A DNA stretch of 64,000 nt from Pseudarthrobacter enclensis (GCF_001457025.1 NZ_KQ758606.1:1-64000), one strand, 5' to 3'; positions 25,019-33,247 are shown, counted from the first letter of the stretch. Notes: generated from the sequence alone by a model not told the origin. A program made the numbers and translations.

Positions 25019-25054
25019 GGAGGGCCCGGACACCCCATGGTGTCCGGGCCCTCC
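25019..25054 (-). terminator. Terminator of the WXG100 gene
   Basis: Perfect 16-bp stem GGAGGGCCCGGACACC / GGTGTCCGGGCCCTCC with loop CCAT. Read on the minus strand it is followed by GTTTA. It could also serve the convergent EamA gene. Confidence 0.8.
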
Positions 25055-25090
25055 CGGCAAGACCTGCTGAAGGTCCTGCGCAGCCAGTGC

Positions 25091-25354
25091 TTAGCGGGAA
25101 GCCTGGTCCTGCTCTTCAGCGTTGCGCTTGGCCTTGTCGCCGGCTTCCTTCAGGGCTTCGGCAACCTTGGTCAGCATGGTGGTGTGCTGGCCCGACCATT
25201 CGTTGCGGAACTTGTCAGCGTCGGGGCCTTCCCAGTTGGTGCTGCTCAGAACCTTGGTGAGAGTGGACTTCTGCGTCTCGATTTCGGACGCACCTGCCTG
25301 AAGCTTGCTGCCCAGCTGACGAAGCTGCTGAACGTCTGCACCCCAAATAGCCAT
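25091..25354 (-). CDS. WXG100-family (ESAT-6-like) protein
   Basis: An 87-residue helical hairpin protein with the WxG motif at the turn (STNWEGPDADKFRNEW). Helices flank it (VQQLRQLGSKLQAGASEIE; MLTKVAEALKEAGDKAKRNAEEQ). WXG100 proteins are small type VII secretion substrates. No EccC/EssC ATPase, EccB/D or partner WXG100 gene is within this window, so it is an orphan here. The ATG at 25354 has AAGGAG upstream. It has its own terminator and is likely expressed well. Confidence 0.88.
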   Translation of the reverse strand: MAIWGADVQQLRQLGSKLQAGASEIETQKSTLTKVLSSTNWEGPDADKFRNEWSGQHTTMLTKVAEALKEAGDKAKRNAEEQDQASR

Positions 25355-25578
25355 CAGTATCTCCTTGTTGGTAAGTGGATCCGAACCAGATCGGCATCCC
25401 CAGCGGCCCCCCGGCTCATCCGGAAGATCCATTGCCTAAAACCTATCCCGGCCCCGGAAGGAGTGTCGATGGGCACCCCTGCCCATGCTGTCCTCCCCAT
25501 GGTGGCCGGCCACCCCAGGCCGCCCGCAGGCAGGCCATGGGGGTCGATCCCAGGCGATCCAGAGCCTAGCATGGCACT

Positions 25579-25851
25579 ATGTGCCGGAACATCCGAACCC
25601 TTCACAACTTCGAGCCGCACGCCACTTCCGAGGAAGTGCATGCCGCGGCGTTGCAGTATGTGCGCAAGATCAGCGGCAGCACCAAGCCGTCCAAGGCCAA
25701 CCAGGAGGCTTTCGATAAGGCGGTCCACGAGATCGCCCACATCACCCAGCACCTGCTGGAGTCGCTGGTGACGCAGGCCCCGCCAAAGGACCGCGAGGCG
25801 GAGGCCGCCAAGGCCAAGGCGCGGGCGGCGGTCCGCTACGGCGCCGCTTGA
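25579..25851 (+). CDS. DUF2277 family protein
   Basis: A 90-residue protein with the family signature at its start (MCRNIRTLHNFEPHATSEEV) and middle (QYVRKISGSTKPSKANQEAFDKAV). The function of the family is unknown. The N-terminal Cys-Arg-Asn is invariant among family members I recall. It converges on copA with a 19-base gap. Confidence 0.88.
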   Translation: MCRNIRTLHNFEPHATSEEVHAAALQYVRKISGSTKPSKANQEAFDKAVHEIAHITQHLLESLVTQAPPKDREAEAAKAKARAAVRYGAA

Positions 25852-25870
25852 ACGGCGTCCCGGCGGCACT

Positions 25871-28159
25871 CTACTTCCCGAAGCTCCGCAGCCGCAGCGA
25901 ATTGGCCACCACCAGCACTGAACTGGCGGCCATCGCTGCCCCTGCGATCATCGGGTTGAGCAGCCCCAGGGCGGCCACCGGGATTCCCACGGCGTTGTAG
26001 AAGAACGCCCAGAACAGGTTGGTCCTGATGGTGGCCAAGGTCCGCCGGGACAGTTCGATCGCCTGCGCCACCTGCGCAAGGTCGTTGCCCATCATCGTCA
26101 GGTCCGCCGCTTCGATGGCCACATCCGTCCCGGACCCCATGGCGATGCCCAAGTCCGCCTGGGCCAGTGCCGCGGCGTCGTTGACGCCGTCGCCGGCCAT
26201 GGCCACGGTGGCCCCTCCCGCCTGCAGCTTCCGGACGGCCTCCACTTTGCCCTCGGGGAGGACCCCGGCGTACACGTCCGCGGGGGCAATTCCGACGGCG
26301 TCAGCCACGTGGGCGGCAACCGCGGCATTGTCGCCGGTCAGCAGGATGGGGCGCAGGCCCAGGTCCTTCAGGCGTGCGACGGCGGCCGCCGAGCCCTCCT
26401 TGACAGTGTCGCGCAGGCTGATGATCCCCGCGGGAACGCCGTCCACGGCCACCCACACGGCGGTGGAGCCTGACGCCTCGGCCGTGGCCAGCGCCTGCTG
26501 TTGCTGCGGAGAGGGGATGACGTCGTTGTGCGCCAGCCATCCGGACCGGCCAACCAGGACCGTTTGTCCGTCCACGGTGCCGGAGACTCCGCCGCCCGGC
26601 GCGGAGTGGAAGCCTTCGACGCCCGGCAACCGGCCGGCGTCGGGCGTGTGAAGCCCTTCGTGGGCGGCCGCCGCCGCGACCGCCCGCGCCACTGGGTGTT
26701 CGGAGGCAGCCTCGACGGCTCCGGCCAGGCGGAGGACCTGCGTGCCGCTGAACCCGGCGAAGGCCTCCGTGGCATCGACTGCCAGGACCCCTGTGGTCAC
26801 CGTGCCCGTCTTGTCCAGCAGGATGGTGTCCACCGTGCGGGTATCCTCCAGGACCTGGGGGCCCTTGATGAGGATGCCCAACTGGGCGCCGCGTCCCGTG
26901 CCGGTCAGCAGGCCCACCGGGGTGGCCAGGCCGAGGGCGCACGGGCAGGCGATGACCAGGACCGCCACGGCGGCGGTGAAGGCGGAGCGCAGTCCGTCCG
27001 TGCCCGCACCCGGACCGGCGAAGAGGAGCCACAGCAGGAACGTTGCGGCGGCAATGGCCAGCACCACGGGAACGAAGACGGCACTGATCCGGTCCGCCAG
27101 CCGCGCGATGGGTGCCTTTCCGGTCTGTGCCTGCGAAACCAGGCGGGCCATCTGCGCCAGCGTGGTTTCGGATCCCACACGGGTGGCCCGTACCAGCAGC
27201 CGCCCGGAGGTGTTGATGGTGGCGCCGGTGACCTTGCTGTCCGGACCCACTTCCACGGGGACCGACTCCCCGGTGACCAGCGAAGCATCCACGGCAGACG
27301 TCCCGTCAACCACCACACCGTCGGTGGCAATCTTCTCTCCGGGCCGGACCACCAGGACGTCCCCCACGCGGAGCCGGTCCGCCGGAACCCGGCGTTCAAC
27401 GCCCGATTCGAGGACGATGGCATCCTTGGCGCCGAGGTTGAGGAGGGCCTGCAGCGCGTCGCCGGCCTTCTGCTTGGCGTTGGCTTCCAGGAAGCGGCCC
27501 AGCAGCAGGAAGGTGGTGACCACGGCTGCCACCTCGAAGTACAGGCCGCCGGGCCCCATGCCCTCCATGCCCGGGTGTGCGGTCATCAATGGATCGGCGG
27601 CCAACTGCCAGGCCGAGAACAGGTAGGCGGCCGTCACTCCGATGGACACGAGCGTGTCCATGGTTGACGCCAGGTGCCTCGCGTTGACGGCCGCGGCCCG
27701 GTGGAAGGGCCATGCCGCCCAGGTGACCACCGGCAGTGCAAGCACCGCTGCGGCCCATCCCCAGTGAGGGAACTGGAACGCCGGCACCATGGAGATGAGG
27801 AACACCGGAAGGGTGAGCGCAGCGGCGAGAAGCAGGCGCGGCCGGAGCTGCGCGGCAGTGCCCCCGTGGGTAAGGTGGTCCGCTCCGGCCGCGGCTTCAT
27901 CAGCCGCAGGCGCCGGCGGCGTCCGGACTGTTGCCTTGTACCCGGCCGCGTTAACCGTGGTGACCAGTTGGTCGTCGGTGATGCCCTCCGGAACCGTGAC
28001 GTACGCGGATTCCAGCGGCAGGTTAACCGTTGCCGCCACACCCTCAAGCTTCCCGAGCTTCTTTTCCACCCGGTTGACGCAGGACGCGCACGTCATGCCT
28101 TCGATGTCCAGCTCCACCACCCGGGTTCCGGGTTGGTGCAGCAGTTCCTGGTGGCTCAT
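25871..28159 (-). CDS. copA: Copper-exporting P1B-type ATPase
   Basis: A 762-residue heavy-metal ATPase. One N-terminal metal-binding domain has GMTCASC at 21-27. Eight helices are predicted. TGES lies at 296-299, the CPC transport motif at 405-407 (IACPCALG), DKTGT at 449-453, then SEHPVARA and MAGDGVNDAAAL. The CPC motif and the linkage to CsoR and CopZ point to Cu(I) efflux. Last gene of csoR-copZ-copA; the gap to copZ is 36 bases. Confidence 0.95.
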   Translation of the reverse strand: MSHQELLHQPGTRVVELDIEGMTCASCVNRVEKKLGKLEGVAATVNLPLESAYVTVPEGITDDQLVTTVNAAGYKATVRTPPAPAADEAAAGADHLTHGGTAAQLRPRLLLAAALTLPVFLISMVPAFQFPHWGWAAAVLALPVVTWAAWPFHRAAAVNARHLASTMDTLVSIGVTAAYLFSAWQLAADPLMTAHPGMEGMGPGGLYFEVAAVVTTFLLLGRFLEANAKQKAGDALQALLNLGAKDAIVLESGVERRVPADRLRVGDVLVVRPGEKIATDGVVVDGTSAVDASLVTGESVPVEVGPDSKVTGATINTSGRLLVRATRVGSETTLAQMARLVSQAQTGKAPIARLADRISAVFVPVVLAIAAATFLLWLLFAGPGAGTDGLRSAFTAAVAVLVIACPCALGLATPVGLLTGTGRGAQLGILIKGPQVLEDTRTVDTILLDKTGTVTTGVLAVDATEAFAGFSGTQVLRLAGAVEAASEHPVARAVAAAAAHEGLHTPDAGRLPGVEGFHSAPGGGVSGTVDGQTVLVGRSGWLAHNDVIPSPQQQQALATAEASGSTAVWVAVDGVPAGIISLRDTVKEGSAAAVARLKDLGLRPILLTGDNAAVAAHVADAVGIAPADVYAGVLPEGKVEAVRKLQAGGATVAMAGDGVNDAAALAQADLGIAMGSGTDVAIEAADLTMMGNDLAQVAQAIELSRRTLATIRTNLFWAFFYNAVGIPVAALGLLNPMIAGAAMAASSVLVVANSLRLRSFGK

Positions 28160-28195
28160 TCCGTCCTCTCGGATAGTGCGGGGCTGCGCCTGGTC

Positions 28196-28435
28196 CTAGG
28201 CTTCGTTGGCCACGACGAGGTAGCCGGCTTCAGCCACGGCTTCGCCGATCTCCGCCGGGGACAGCTGCCCCGTGGACGTGATGGTCACGGTGGAAATGCC
28301 GCCCGCATTGAGGTCGACGTCCACGGCTTCCACCCCGGCAAGGGCTTCGAGTTCCTCGCTGACGGCGGAGACACAGTGCCCGCAGGTCATCCCGGAGACG
28401 CTCACGGTGGTGGTGGTAGGGGAAGTGGTGCTCAT
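28196..28435 (-). CDS. copZ: Copper chaperone CopZ
   Basis: A 79-residue HMA-domain protein with SGMTCGHCVSAVSEELEAL; the CxxC pair binds Cu(I) and hands it to CopA. Second gene of the copper operon, 65 bases after csoR on the minus strand. Confidence 0.93.
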   Translation of the reverse strand: MSTTSPTTTTVSVSGMTCGHCVSAVSEELEALAGVEAVDVDLNAGGISTVTITSTGQLSPAEIGEAVAEAGYLVVANEA

Positions 28436-28500
28436 CGCTGCTCCTTCGTAGCTTCCGGCGGTGGCCGGATGTTGTTTCAGTTGAAATCCAGGGGCTTGTG

Positions 28501-28845
28501 TCAGCGCAGGAGGCGGCCGATGGCCTCGGCGGCTTCCTTCACTTTGGCGTCGATGGCTTCTGCCCGTGCTGCGGGATCCGGCTCGGACGCGGCGCCGACG
28601 ACGCAGTGGCCGATGTGTTCCTCCACCAGGCCCAGGCTCACGGCGTGCAGCGCCTTGGTGACTGCTGACACCTGGGTCAGGATGTCGATGCAGTACTTGT
28701 CCTCATCCACCATGCGGGCGATGCCCCGCACCTGGCCTTCGATGCGTTTGAGCCGGCGCAGGTAGGCATCCTTGTTGGCGGTGTACCCGTGTTCCGCTGC
28801 GTGCCCAGCATCAGGCGCCGCCACGGCTTCTTCGGTTGCGTCCAT
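28501..28845 (-). CDS. csoR: Copper-sensing repressor CsoR
   Basis: A 114-residue all-helical repressor (DUF156 family). Cys52, His77 and Cys81 (YCIDIL...EEHIGHC) have the same spacing (25 and 4) as the Cu(I) ligands C36, H61 and C65 of the Mycobacterium tuberculosis CsoR. KRIEGQVRGIARMVDEDKYC is the family core. Start ATG at 28845; an upstream in-frame extension would cross the operators. It controls its own operon through the palindromes just upstream. Confidence 0.94.
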   Translation of the reverse strand: MDATEEAVAAPDAGHAAEHGYTANKDAYLRRLKRIEGQVRGIARMVDEDKYCIDILTQVSAVTKALHAVSLGLVEEHIGHCVVGAASEPDPAARAEAIDAKVKEAAEAIGRLLR

Positions 28846-28855
28846 GCCCACAACA

Positions 28856-28874
28856 TATACCCCATTGGGGTATA
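28856..28874 (-). promoter_or_regulatory. CsoR operator candidate 1
   Basis: Perfect 19-bp palindrome TATACCCCA-T-TGGGGTATA, 10 bases upstream of csoR. It matches the TACCCC...GGGGTA pattern of CsoR sites. Confidence 0.85.
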
Positions 28875-28881
28875 CCGCAAG

Positions 28882-28896
28882 TACCCCCAGGGGGTA
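28882..28896 (-). promoter_or_regulatory. CsoR operator candidate 2
   Basis: Perfect 15-bp palindrome TACCCCC-A-GGGGGTA, 24 bases centre to centre from the first site. Confidence 0.75.
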
Positions 28897-28932
28897 TGCC
28901 TTCGGCCGGCGAAGGCTCCTGTTTCCGGACAC

Positions 28933-28977
28933 AAAAAAGCTCCGGAGTGCGTTATTGGGGGATACGCACTCCGGAGC
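28933..28977 (-). terminator. Very strong Rho-independent terminator
   Basis: Perfect 13-bp stem (GCTCCGGAGTGCG / CGCACTCCGGAGC, 13-base loop) followed on the minus strand by TTTTTT. It lies 173 bases beyond the universal stress protein stop and faces the csoR promoter. Confidence 0.92.
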
Positions 28978-29093
28978 AGCTCTTGGGGCTAAGGCCAGCA
29001 TCCACTATCCGTGGAACCGGTCCGCCTGATTCAGCTTACTGCCTGGTAGCCGGGTCCGCCAGCACCCGGAATAACTACTTTCGCTTTATTATC
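28933..29093 (-). ncRNA. Candidate intergenic small RNA
   Basis: On the minus strand an AT-rich block (GATAATAAAG, 29084-29093) could be a promoter element. About 150 bases follow with stem-loops (CCGGGT/ACCCGG; TCCAC-GGATA-GTGGA), ending at the strong terminator whose loop contains CCCCC. No reading frame is present. A separate hairpin around 29096-29138 could end the upstream stress-protein transcript first. C-rich loops recall the 6C RNA of actinobacteria, but the match is not close enough to name it. Confidence 0.4.
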
Positions 29094-29149
29094 AAGCCCC
29101 TGCCCCGGACCGTGCCCGGTCCCGCGGCACAAGGGGTTACAGCAGTAGA

Positions 29150-29665
29150 TCAGCGGTCCTCATGGGCGGCCATCCGGTAGGGGACCACCAGCACCGGCCG
29201 GCTCTGGTGATGGCTCAGCCACGCGCCCACCGAACCGTTGAGTGCCTCCGACAACCGGTGGGAAAAGCCCCGTTCGGAGGTGCCCACCACGATCATGGGC
29301 GCATTTGTTTCCGCCGCGAGGCGGGCCAGCGCCCGGGCGGGGTCGCCGGCCAGCATGCGCAGGGTCCATTCCACTGCGCCGGTGCCGGCCGGCACTGAGC
29401 CAACGGCAGCCGTGATGTCTTCCTGCAGTCCGGCGGTCAGGGTGCGGATGTCTTCATCGTCCGCATCAGGATGCAGTGAGAGCCGATGGGCGGATCGTGC
29501 AGGGTCCCATTCCACCAGGTAGCTGGCCTCGTCGACGTAGGCGCAGACCAGTGGCTGGCCCAACCGGGCAGCCAGGGTGGCCGCCGTGAGGAGGACTTCC
29601 GGATGCTGCCTGGGCATGACGCCCACCAGCAGCGGGGCGGTGCCGCTGAACCGATCCGATGTCAT
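29150..29665 (-). CDS. Universal stress protein family
   Basis: A 171-residue single-UspA-domain protein. It has PLLVGVMPRQHPEVLLTAATLAARLGQPLVCAYV at the start and the nucleotide-binding pattern GTSERGFSHRLSEALNGSV near the end, then PVLVVPY. USPs help cells survive stress and often bind ATP. I used ATG 29665; an in-frame ATG at 29707 would add 14 residues and cannot be excluded. The sortase gene lies 13-55 bases upstream on the same strand. Confidence 0.85.
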   Translation of the reverse strand: MTSDRFSGTAPLLVGVMPRQHPEVLLTAATLAARLGQPLVCAYVDEASYLVEWDPARSAHRLSLHPDADDEDIRTLTAGLQEDITAAVGSVPAGTGAVEWTLRMLAGDPARALARLAAETNAPMIVVGTSERGFSHRLSEALNGSVGAWLSHHQSRPVLVVPYRMAAHEDR

Positions 29666-29720
29666 AGCCCATTGTCCGCCCGCGACGGGGCGGGTGAACA
29701 GGCCCATCCGTGTGCCAGGG

Positions 29721-30458
29721 TCATGGACCTGCCGGTGAGGCGGTAACTACGACGTTCTTGCCCCATGGGTCCTGCGTGAAGCAGCTGATCAGGACCAGCC
29801 TGTTGGGCACCATGTCCCAGACCGGGCTGTCCTTGAGGTTCGACTTCACGTAGGTGTCCACGCTGTCCACCCGGTATGTGATGGATCCTGTACCGGTTTC
29901 CACGGTGAACCGGTCGCCTGCCCGGGCCGCCGAGCTCAGATGGTTGAAGGGGGCGTCCGCGCCATCCCAGCTGTGCCCGACGACGTAGGTGGTGTTCGTT
30001 GAGGTGCGGCCTGGCGTTCCGAAGGGGGTAAGCCAGTAGCCGTCCTTGGTCTCGGGCGGAATGATCGTCCTGCTCTCCTGCGCGGCGGTATCCGGTTCGA
30101 GGGGATGGACGGGCACATCGAAGTCCGCTCCGGGGTAGGTGATACGGACCGGTGCGGACGTCTCCGGGAGGGCAGGCCCCGCGGCCGCCGGGCTCGCGGT
30201 TCCCGGCACTGGTGCCGTGGCAGGCTGGGCGGATGCCGCCGTCGGGTTTTCCGGCGCCGGTGCGCTGACCGCTGCGGGTGCCTGAGTGCGGTCCGGCGAG
30301 GCTGCCGCGTTGGCATGGACGACGGCGGGTGACGGGGTTTGCTGAAGCAGTGGCGTGCCGAAGGTGATCCCGAGGGCCGCCAGGGCGCCGCAGAGCAGAA
30401 TAGCCAGGTCGGTTCGGTTCAGGGATCGCCGCAGCGGGCGGCGGTGCTGGGTGGGCAT
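29721..30458 (-). CDS. Class F-like sortase
   Basis: A 245-residue sortase with an N-terminal membrane anchor (about 17-38) and an Ala/Pro-rich spacer. The catalytic domain (about 110-245) has the His in TYVVGHSWDG and the Cys in LVLISCF, where the usual motif is LVxTC. The normal catalytic Arg is not obvious: the end reads QDPWGKNVVV, with Lys near the expected place. The gene upstream on the same strand encodes a wall-type Gly/Asn-rich protein, the likely substrate. Confidence 0.8.
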   Translation of the reverse strand: MPTQHRRPLRRSLNRTDLAILLCGALAALGITFGTPLLQQTPSPAVVHANAAASPDRTQAPAAVSAPAPENPTAASAQPATAPVPGTASPAAAGPALPETSAPVRITYPGADFDVPVHPLEPDTAAQESRTIIPPETKDGYWLTPFGTPGRTSTNTTYVVGHSWDGADAPFNHLSSAARAGDRFTVETGTGSITYRVDSVDTYVKSNLKDSPVWDMVPNRLVLISCFTQDPWGKNVVVTASPAGP

Positions 30459-30488
30459 GCCTCTCCTGCCTCAAGTGTCGGTGAAAGG

Positions 30489-30529
30489 AAGGAAGGCGTC
30501 CCGCCGGGCACTGGCGGAACGCCTTCCTT
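30489..30529 (-). terminator. Hairpin after the Gly/Asn-rich protein gene
   Basis: 17-bp stem with one mismatch (AAGGAAGGCGTCCCGCC / GGCGGAACGCCTTCCTT) between the Gly/Asn-rich gene and the sortase gene. Weak T-tract (CCTTTC), so read-through into the sortase gene is possible. Confidence 0.65.
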
Positions 30530-30561
30530 GTCTGGGCCGCCGGCTCCCGGCGGCAGGTGGC

Positions 30562-31572
30562 TCAGCCCGCCTGCTGCGCTTCGGACCGGCGGCGGACCGC
30601 GACGGCGGCTCCCGCTGCCACGAGTGCGCCCACGCCGCCCAGCCAGGCCGGTGATGTCGGGTCGGCGCCCACGGCCGTCTGGGCGTTGTAGCCCACGTTG
30701 GTTCCGGTGCTGACCGGCGCGGCAGCAACTGCCCCGCCTGCCGGCTGCACCGGGGCAGGCACCTGCTGCACCGGAGTCACCGGAGTCACCGGAGTCACCG
30801 GGGTTACCACGGTGGGCGTCGTGGGCGGAGGAGTCTGCGTTCCCCCGGTGCCGCCGCCACCGGTGTCGCCGCCGCCGTGATCGCCACCGCCGCCGTGACC
30901 GCCACCGCCTCCGGTATCTCCGCCGCCGGTGTCGCCGCCTCCGCCGGTGTCGCCGCCGCCGGTATCTCCACCTCCGGTGTCGCCGCCTCCGCCGTGGTCG
31001 CCGCCGCCGTGGTTGCCGCCGTTCCCACCACCGTTGCCGTTCCCGCCGCCGTTGTTGCCCCCGCCGTGGCCGTTGCCGTTGCCGTTTCCGTGGTCACCGC
31101 CGTTGCCACCGCCGTTGCCGTTCCCGCCGGCGTTGTTCCCGCCGGCGTTGTTGCCTCCGCCGTTGCCGTTCCCGCCGGCGTTGTTGCCTCCGCCGTTGCC
31201 GTTCCCGCCGGCGTTGTTGCCCCCGCCAGCGTTGCCGTTCCCGCCGGCGTTGTTGCCTCCGCCGTTGCCGCCGGCGTTTCCGTGGTCACCGCCGCTGCCG
31301 TTGCCACCGCCGTTGCCGCCGGCGCTTCCGTGGTCACCGCCGTTGCCGTTCCCACCGGCGTTGTTGCCTCCGCCGTTGCCGCCTGCGTTGTTGCCCCCGC
31401 CGTTCCCGCCGGCGTTGTTGGCGCCGTTCCCGGTAGCCCCGGTCGAAGCGGCCGTGCACGTACTGTCCCCACCGTCGCAAGGGTTGTTCTTCGTGGCATC
31501 TGCGCCGGCCGGAGCTGCGACGACAAGTGCTGCCAGGCCCACGGCGCCCAGCGTTCCTATGGTGCGTTTCAT
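30562..31572 (-). CDS. Gly/Asn-rich repeat surface protein, probable sortase substrate
   Basis: A 336-residue secreted protein. After a signal peptide (MKRTIGTLGAVGLAALVVAAPAGA) and a short Cys pair (NPCDGGDSTC), about 200 residues are almost only Gly and Asn with some His/Asp (NAGGNGGG-type units). A Thr/Pro spacer (PVTPVTPVTPV) follows. The end has a hydrophobic helix (AWLGGVGALVAAGAAVAV) and RRR, as in sortase-anchored proteins. There is no LPxTG; the nearest candidate is PVSTG about 20 residues before the helix. The ATG at 31572 has GGGGAG upstream. The repeat DNA (about 30845-31440) is GC-rich, low-complexity and may vary in length between strains. Confidence 0.8.
   Translation of the reverse strand: MKRTIGTLGAVGLAALVVAAPAGADATKNNPCDGGDSTCTAASTGATGNGANNAGGNGGGNNAGGNGGGNNAGGNGNGGDHGSAGGNGGGNGSGGDHGNAGGNGGGNNAGGNGNAGGGNNAGGNGNGGGNNAGGNGNGGGNNAGGNNAGGNGNGGGNGGDHGNGNGNGHGGGNNGGGNGNGGGNGGNHGGGDHGGGGDTGGGDTGGGDTGGGGDTGGGDTGGGGGHGGGGDHGGGDTGGGGTGGTQTPPPTTPTVVTPVTPVTPVTPVQQVPAPVQPAGGAVAAAPVSTGTNVGYNAQTAVGADPTSPAWLGGVGALVAAGAAVAVRRRSEAQQAG
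30845..31440 (-). repeat. GGN-rich low-complexity coding repeat
   Basis: Short imperfect tandem units (CCGCCGTTGCCGTT and variants on the plus strand) encode the Gly/Asn-rich stretch. Likely site of slippage and of assembly error. Confidence 0.85.
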
Positions 31573-31858
31573 TGGTTTCTCCCCAGGTAATCGCGTGAAA
31601 CGGACCATGGCTGGGGACACCAGCGGTGACGCCGTATGCCCCAGCAGCACGGTCAGCTTGCTTGAGGTTTCAGGCTAGGGGCGGCCCCGGGGGCAGGTCC
31701 TCAGTAGGGGGTACTCGTCTTTGCCCGGCCAAGGGACAGTAAGGTTACTTGCCGGTACCCGAATCTGGCCCGCAAGTACCTGCGGGGGAGGGCAGAGCCT
31801 TGTCCCGGAAATCGCCCGCGCCTAACGTTGAATCAGACGAAAGGCCGGTGATCGGGTC

Positions 31859-32059
31859 ATGGAAATCTTCATGTGGTGGCTGGACCTGGACCTGGACAGC
31901 AAGGAATGGCTCCGCGAAAACCTTCGTGCCGCCGAGCTGCCCCTGCCCGTCCTCCAGGGAATCGCCGAAGCGGGCGGACCCCACCCGGGCAACCCGGCCG
32001 CTGTGCTGACCCCCGCCGACTGGGACTTCATCGAAACCCAGTCCGAATTCGTGGACTAG
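31859..32059 (+). CDS. Small conserved-looking protein (66 residues)
   Basis: A short acidic protein with a Trp-rich start (MEIFMWWLDLDLDSKEWLREN) and an end reading TPADWDFIETQSEFVD. Composition and codon use fit a real gene, but the ribosome binding site is weak (GGCCGGTGATCGG). Function unknown. It precedes the BNR-repeat gene by about 90 bases. Confidence 0.55.
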   Translation: MEIFMWWLDLDLDSKEWLRENLRAAELPLPVLQGIAEAGGPHPGNPAAVLTPADWDFIETQSEFVD

Positions 32060-32149
32060 GCACTTCCCGCACTGCCGGGCCAACGTCCCGCGGGCTCCGT
32101 TGCCCAAAAACCGTTGCGGCCCGTCCCGGGCGATGGTTGCATGGTGGGC

Positions 32150-33247
32150 ATGGCAACCGCAGAGAGTTTTGTCTTAGCGATCGGGACCAAGAAAGGCCTG
32201 TGGCTGGCCACCAGCCGGGACAGGCGTGAATGGTCCTTCACCGGCCCCCACTTCCTGATGTCGGAGATTCCCAGCGTCGGGATCGACACCCGTGGCGGCC
32301 ACACCCGCATCATGGTGGGCGTCCGCAGCGAACACTGGGGACCCACCGTGGCGCACTCGGATGATTTTGGTGCCACGTGGGCCGAGCCCGAGCACGGCGC
32401 CATCACTTTTCCAGCGGACACAGGGGCCGCCGTCGAGCGTGTCTGGCAGATCTACCCGGACGCCGAATCCCGGCCGGGCGTGGTGTGGGCGGGCGCGGAG
32501 CCCATCTCCGTCTGGAAATCGACCGATGGCGGCGAACACTTCGAACTGAACCGCGGCCTCTGGGACCACCCGCACCGCAGCGACTGGGGCGCCGGCTACG
32601 GCGGCGCGGCGGCGCACTCGATCGTGGTGGACCCCGCCGGGGACACCGTCCACATCGCAATGAGCACCGGCGGCGTCTACCGCTCGCTCGACGGCGGAAG
32701 CTCCTGGGAGCCCCGCAACAAGGGGATCTCGGCCTACTTCATGCCCGACCCCAACCCCGAGTTCGGCCAATGCGTGCACAAGATCGCCGCCGACGCCGCC
32801 GTGGGCGGCCGGCTCTACGCCCAGAACCACCACGGCGTGTACCGCACGGACGACAACGCGGACAACTGGACGTCCATCGCGGACGGTTTGCCCGCGGATT
32901 TCGGCTTCGTCATGCTCACGCACCCCCGCCGGGAAGGAACAGCCTGGGTGGTGCCGCTGAAGGCAGACGGCGAACGCATCCCGCCGGACGGCGAACTGGC
33001 CGTGCACCGGACCGACGACGCCGGAAGCACCTGGAAGCGGCTCAGCACCGGGCTGCCCGGACACGAATACAACAGCGTGCTGCGTGACGCCGCGTCCGTG
33101 GACACGGCAGAACCCGCCGGCGTGTACTTCGGCACCCGCGGCGGGACGGTCTACGCCAGCGCCGACGAGGGGGAGACCTTCACGGAAGTCATCGGGCACC
33201 TGCCCGATGTGCTCTGCGTCCGCGCGGCAGTGGTGGCCGGTGCCTGA
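32150..33247 (+). CDS. BNR/YVTN-repeat beta-propeller protein
   Basis: A 365-residue protein with sialidase-type BNR repeats (SxDxGxxW units: KSTDGGEHFELNRGLW, RSLDGGSSWEPRNKGI, RTDDNADNWTSI, RTDDAGSTWKRLSTGL, SADEGETFTEVIGHLP). It has no signal peptide, so it is probably cytosolic. No catalytic sialidase residues (Arg triad) are evident. The start is ATG 32150, with 32141 as an alternative. Its last 8 bases overlap the start of a MoaD-like gene, a tight coupling that suggests a joint function, which is unknown. Confidence 0.78.
   Translation: MATAESFVLAIGTKKGLWLATSRDRREWSFTGPHFLMSEIPSVGIDTRGGHTRIMVGVRSEHWGPTVAHSDDFGATWAEPEHGAITFPADTGAAVERVWQIYPDAESRPGVVWAGAEPISVWKSTDGGEHFELNRGLWDHPHRSDWGAGYGGAAAHSIVVDPAGDTVHIAMSTGGVYRSLDGGSSWEPRNKGISAYFMPDPNPEFGQCVHKIAADAAVGGRLYAQNHHGVYRTDDNADNWTSIADGLPADFGFVMLTHPRREGTAWVVPLKADGERIPPDGELAVHRTDDAGSTWKRLSTGLPGHEYNSVLRDAASVDTAEPAGVYFGTRGGTVYASADEGETFTEVIGHLPDVLCVRAAVVAGA

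Noticed and set aside
26501..27667. Long plus-strand frame over copA
   Set aside because: Antisense shadow; all P-type ATPase motifs are on the minus strand.
28978..29149. tRNA gene
   Set aside because: No cloverleaf, T-loop GTTCRA or CCA end can be fitted to either strand.
30845..31440. CRISPR-like array
   Set aside because: Units are short, imperfect, without unique spacers, and lie in frame inside a coding sequence.
30877..31678. Val/Ala-rich and Pro-rich plus-strand frames over the Gly/Asn-rich gene
   Set aside because: Products of the low-complexity repeat; only the minus-strand frame has a signal peptide and a sorting tail.
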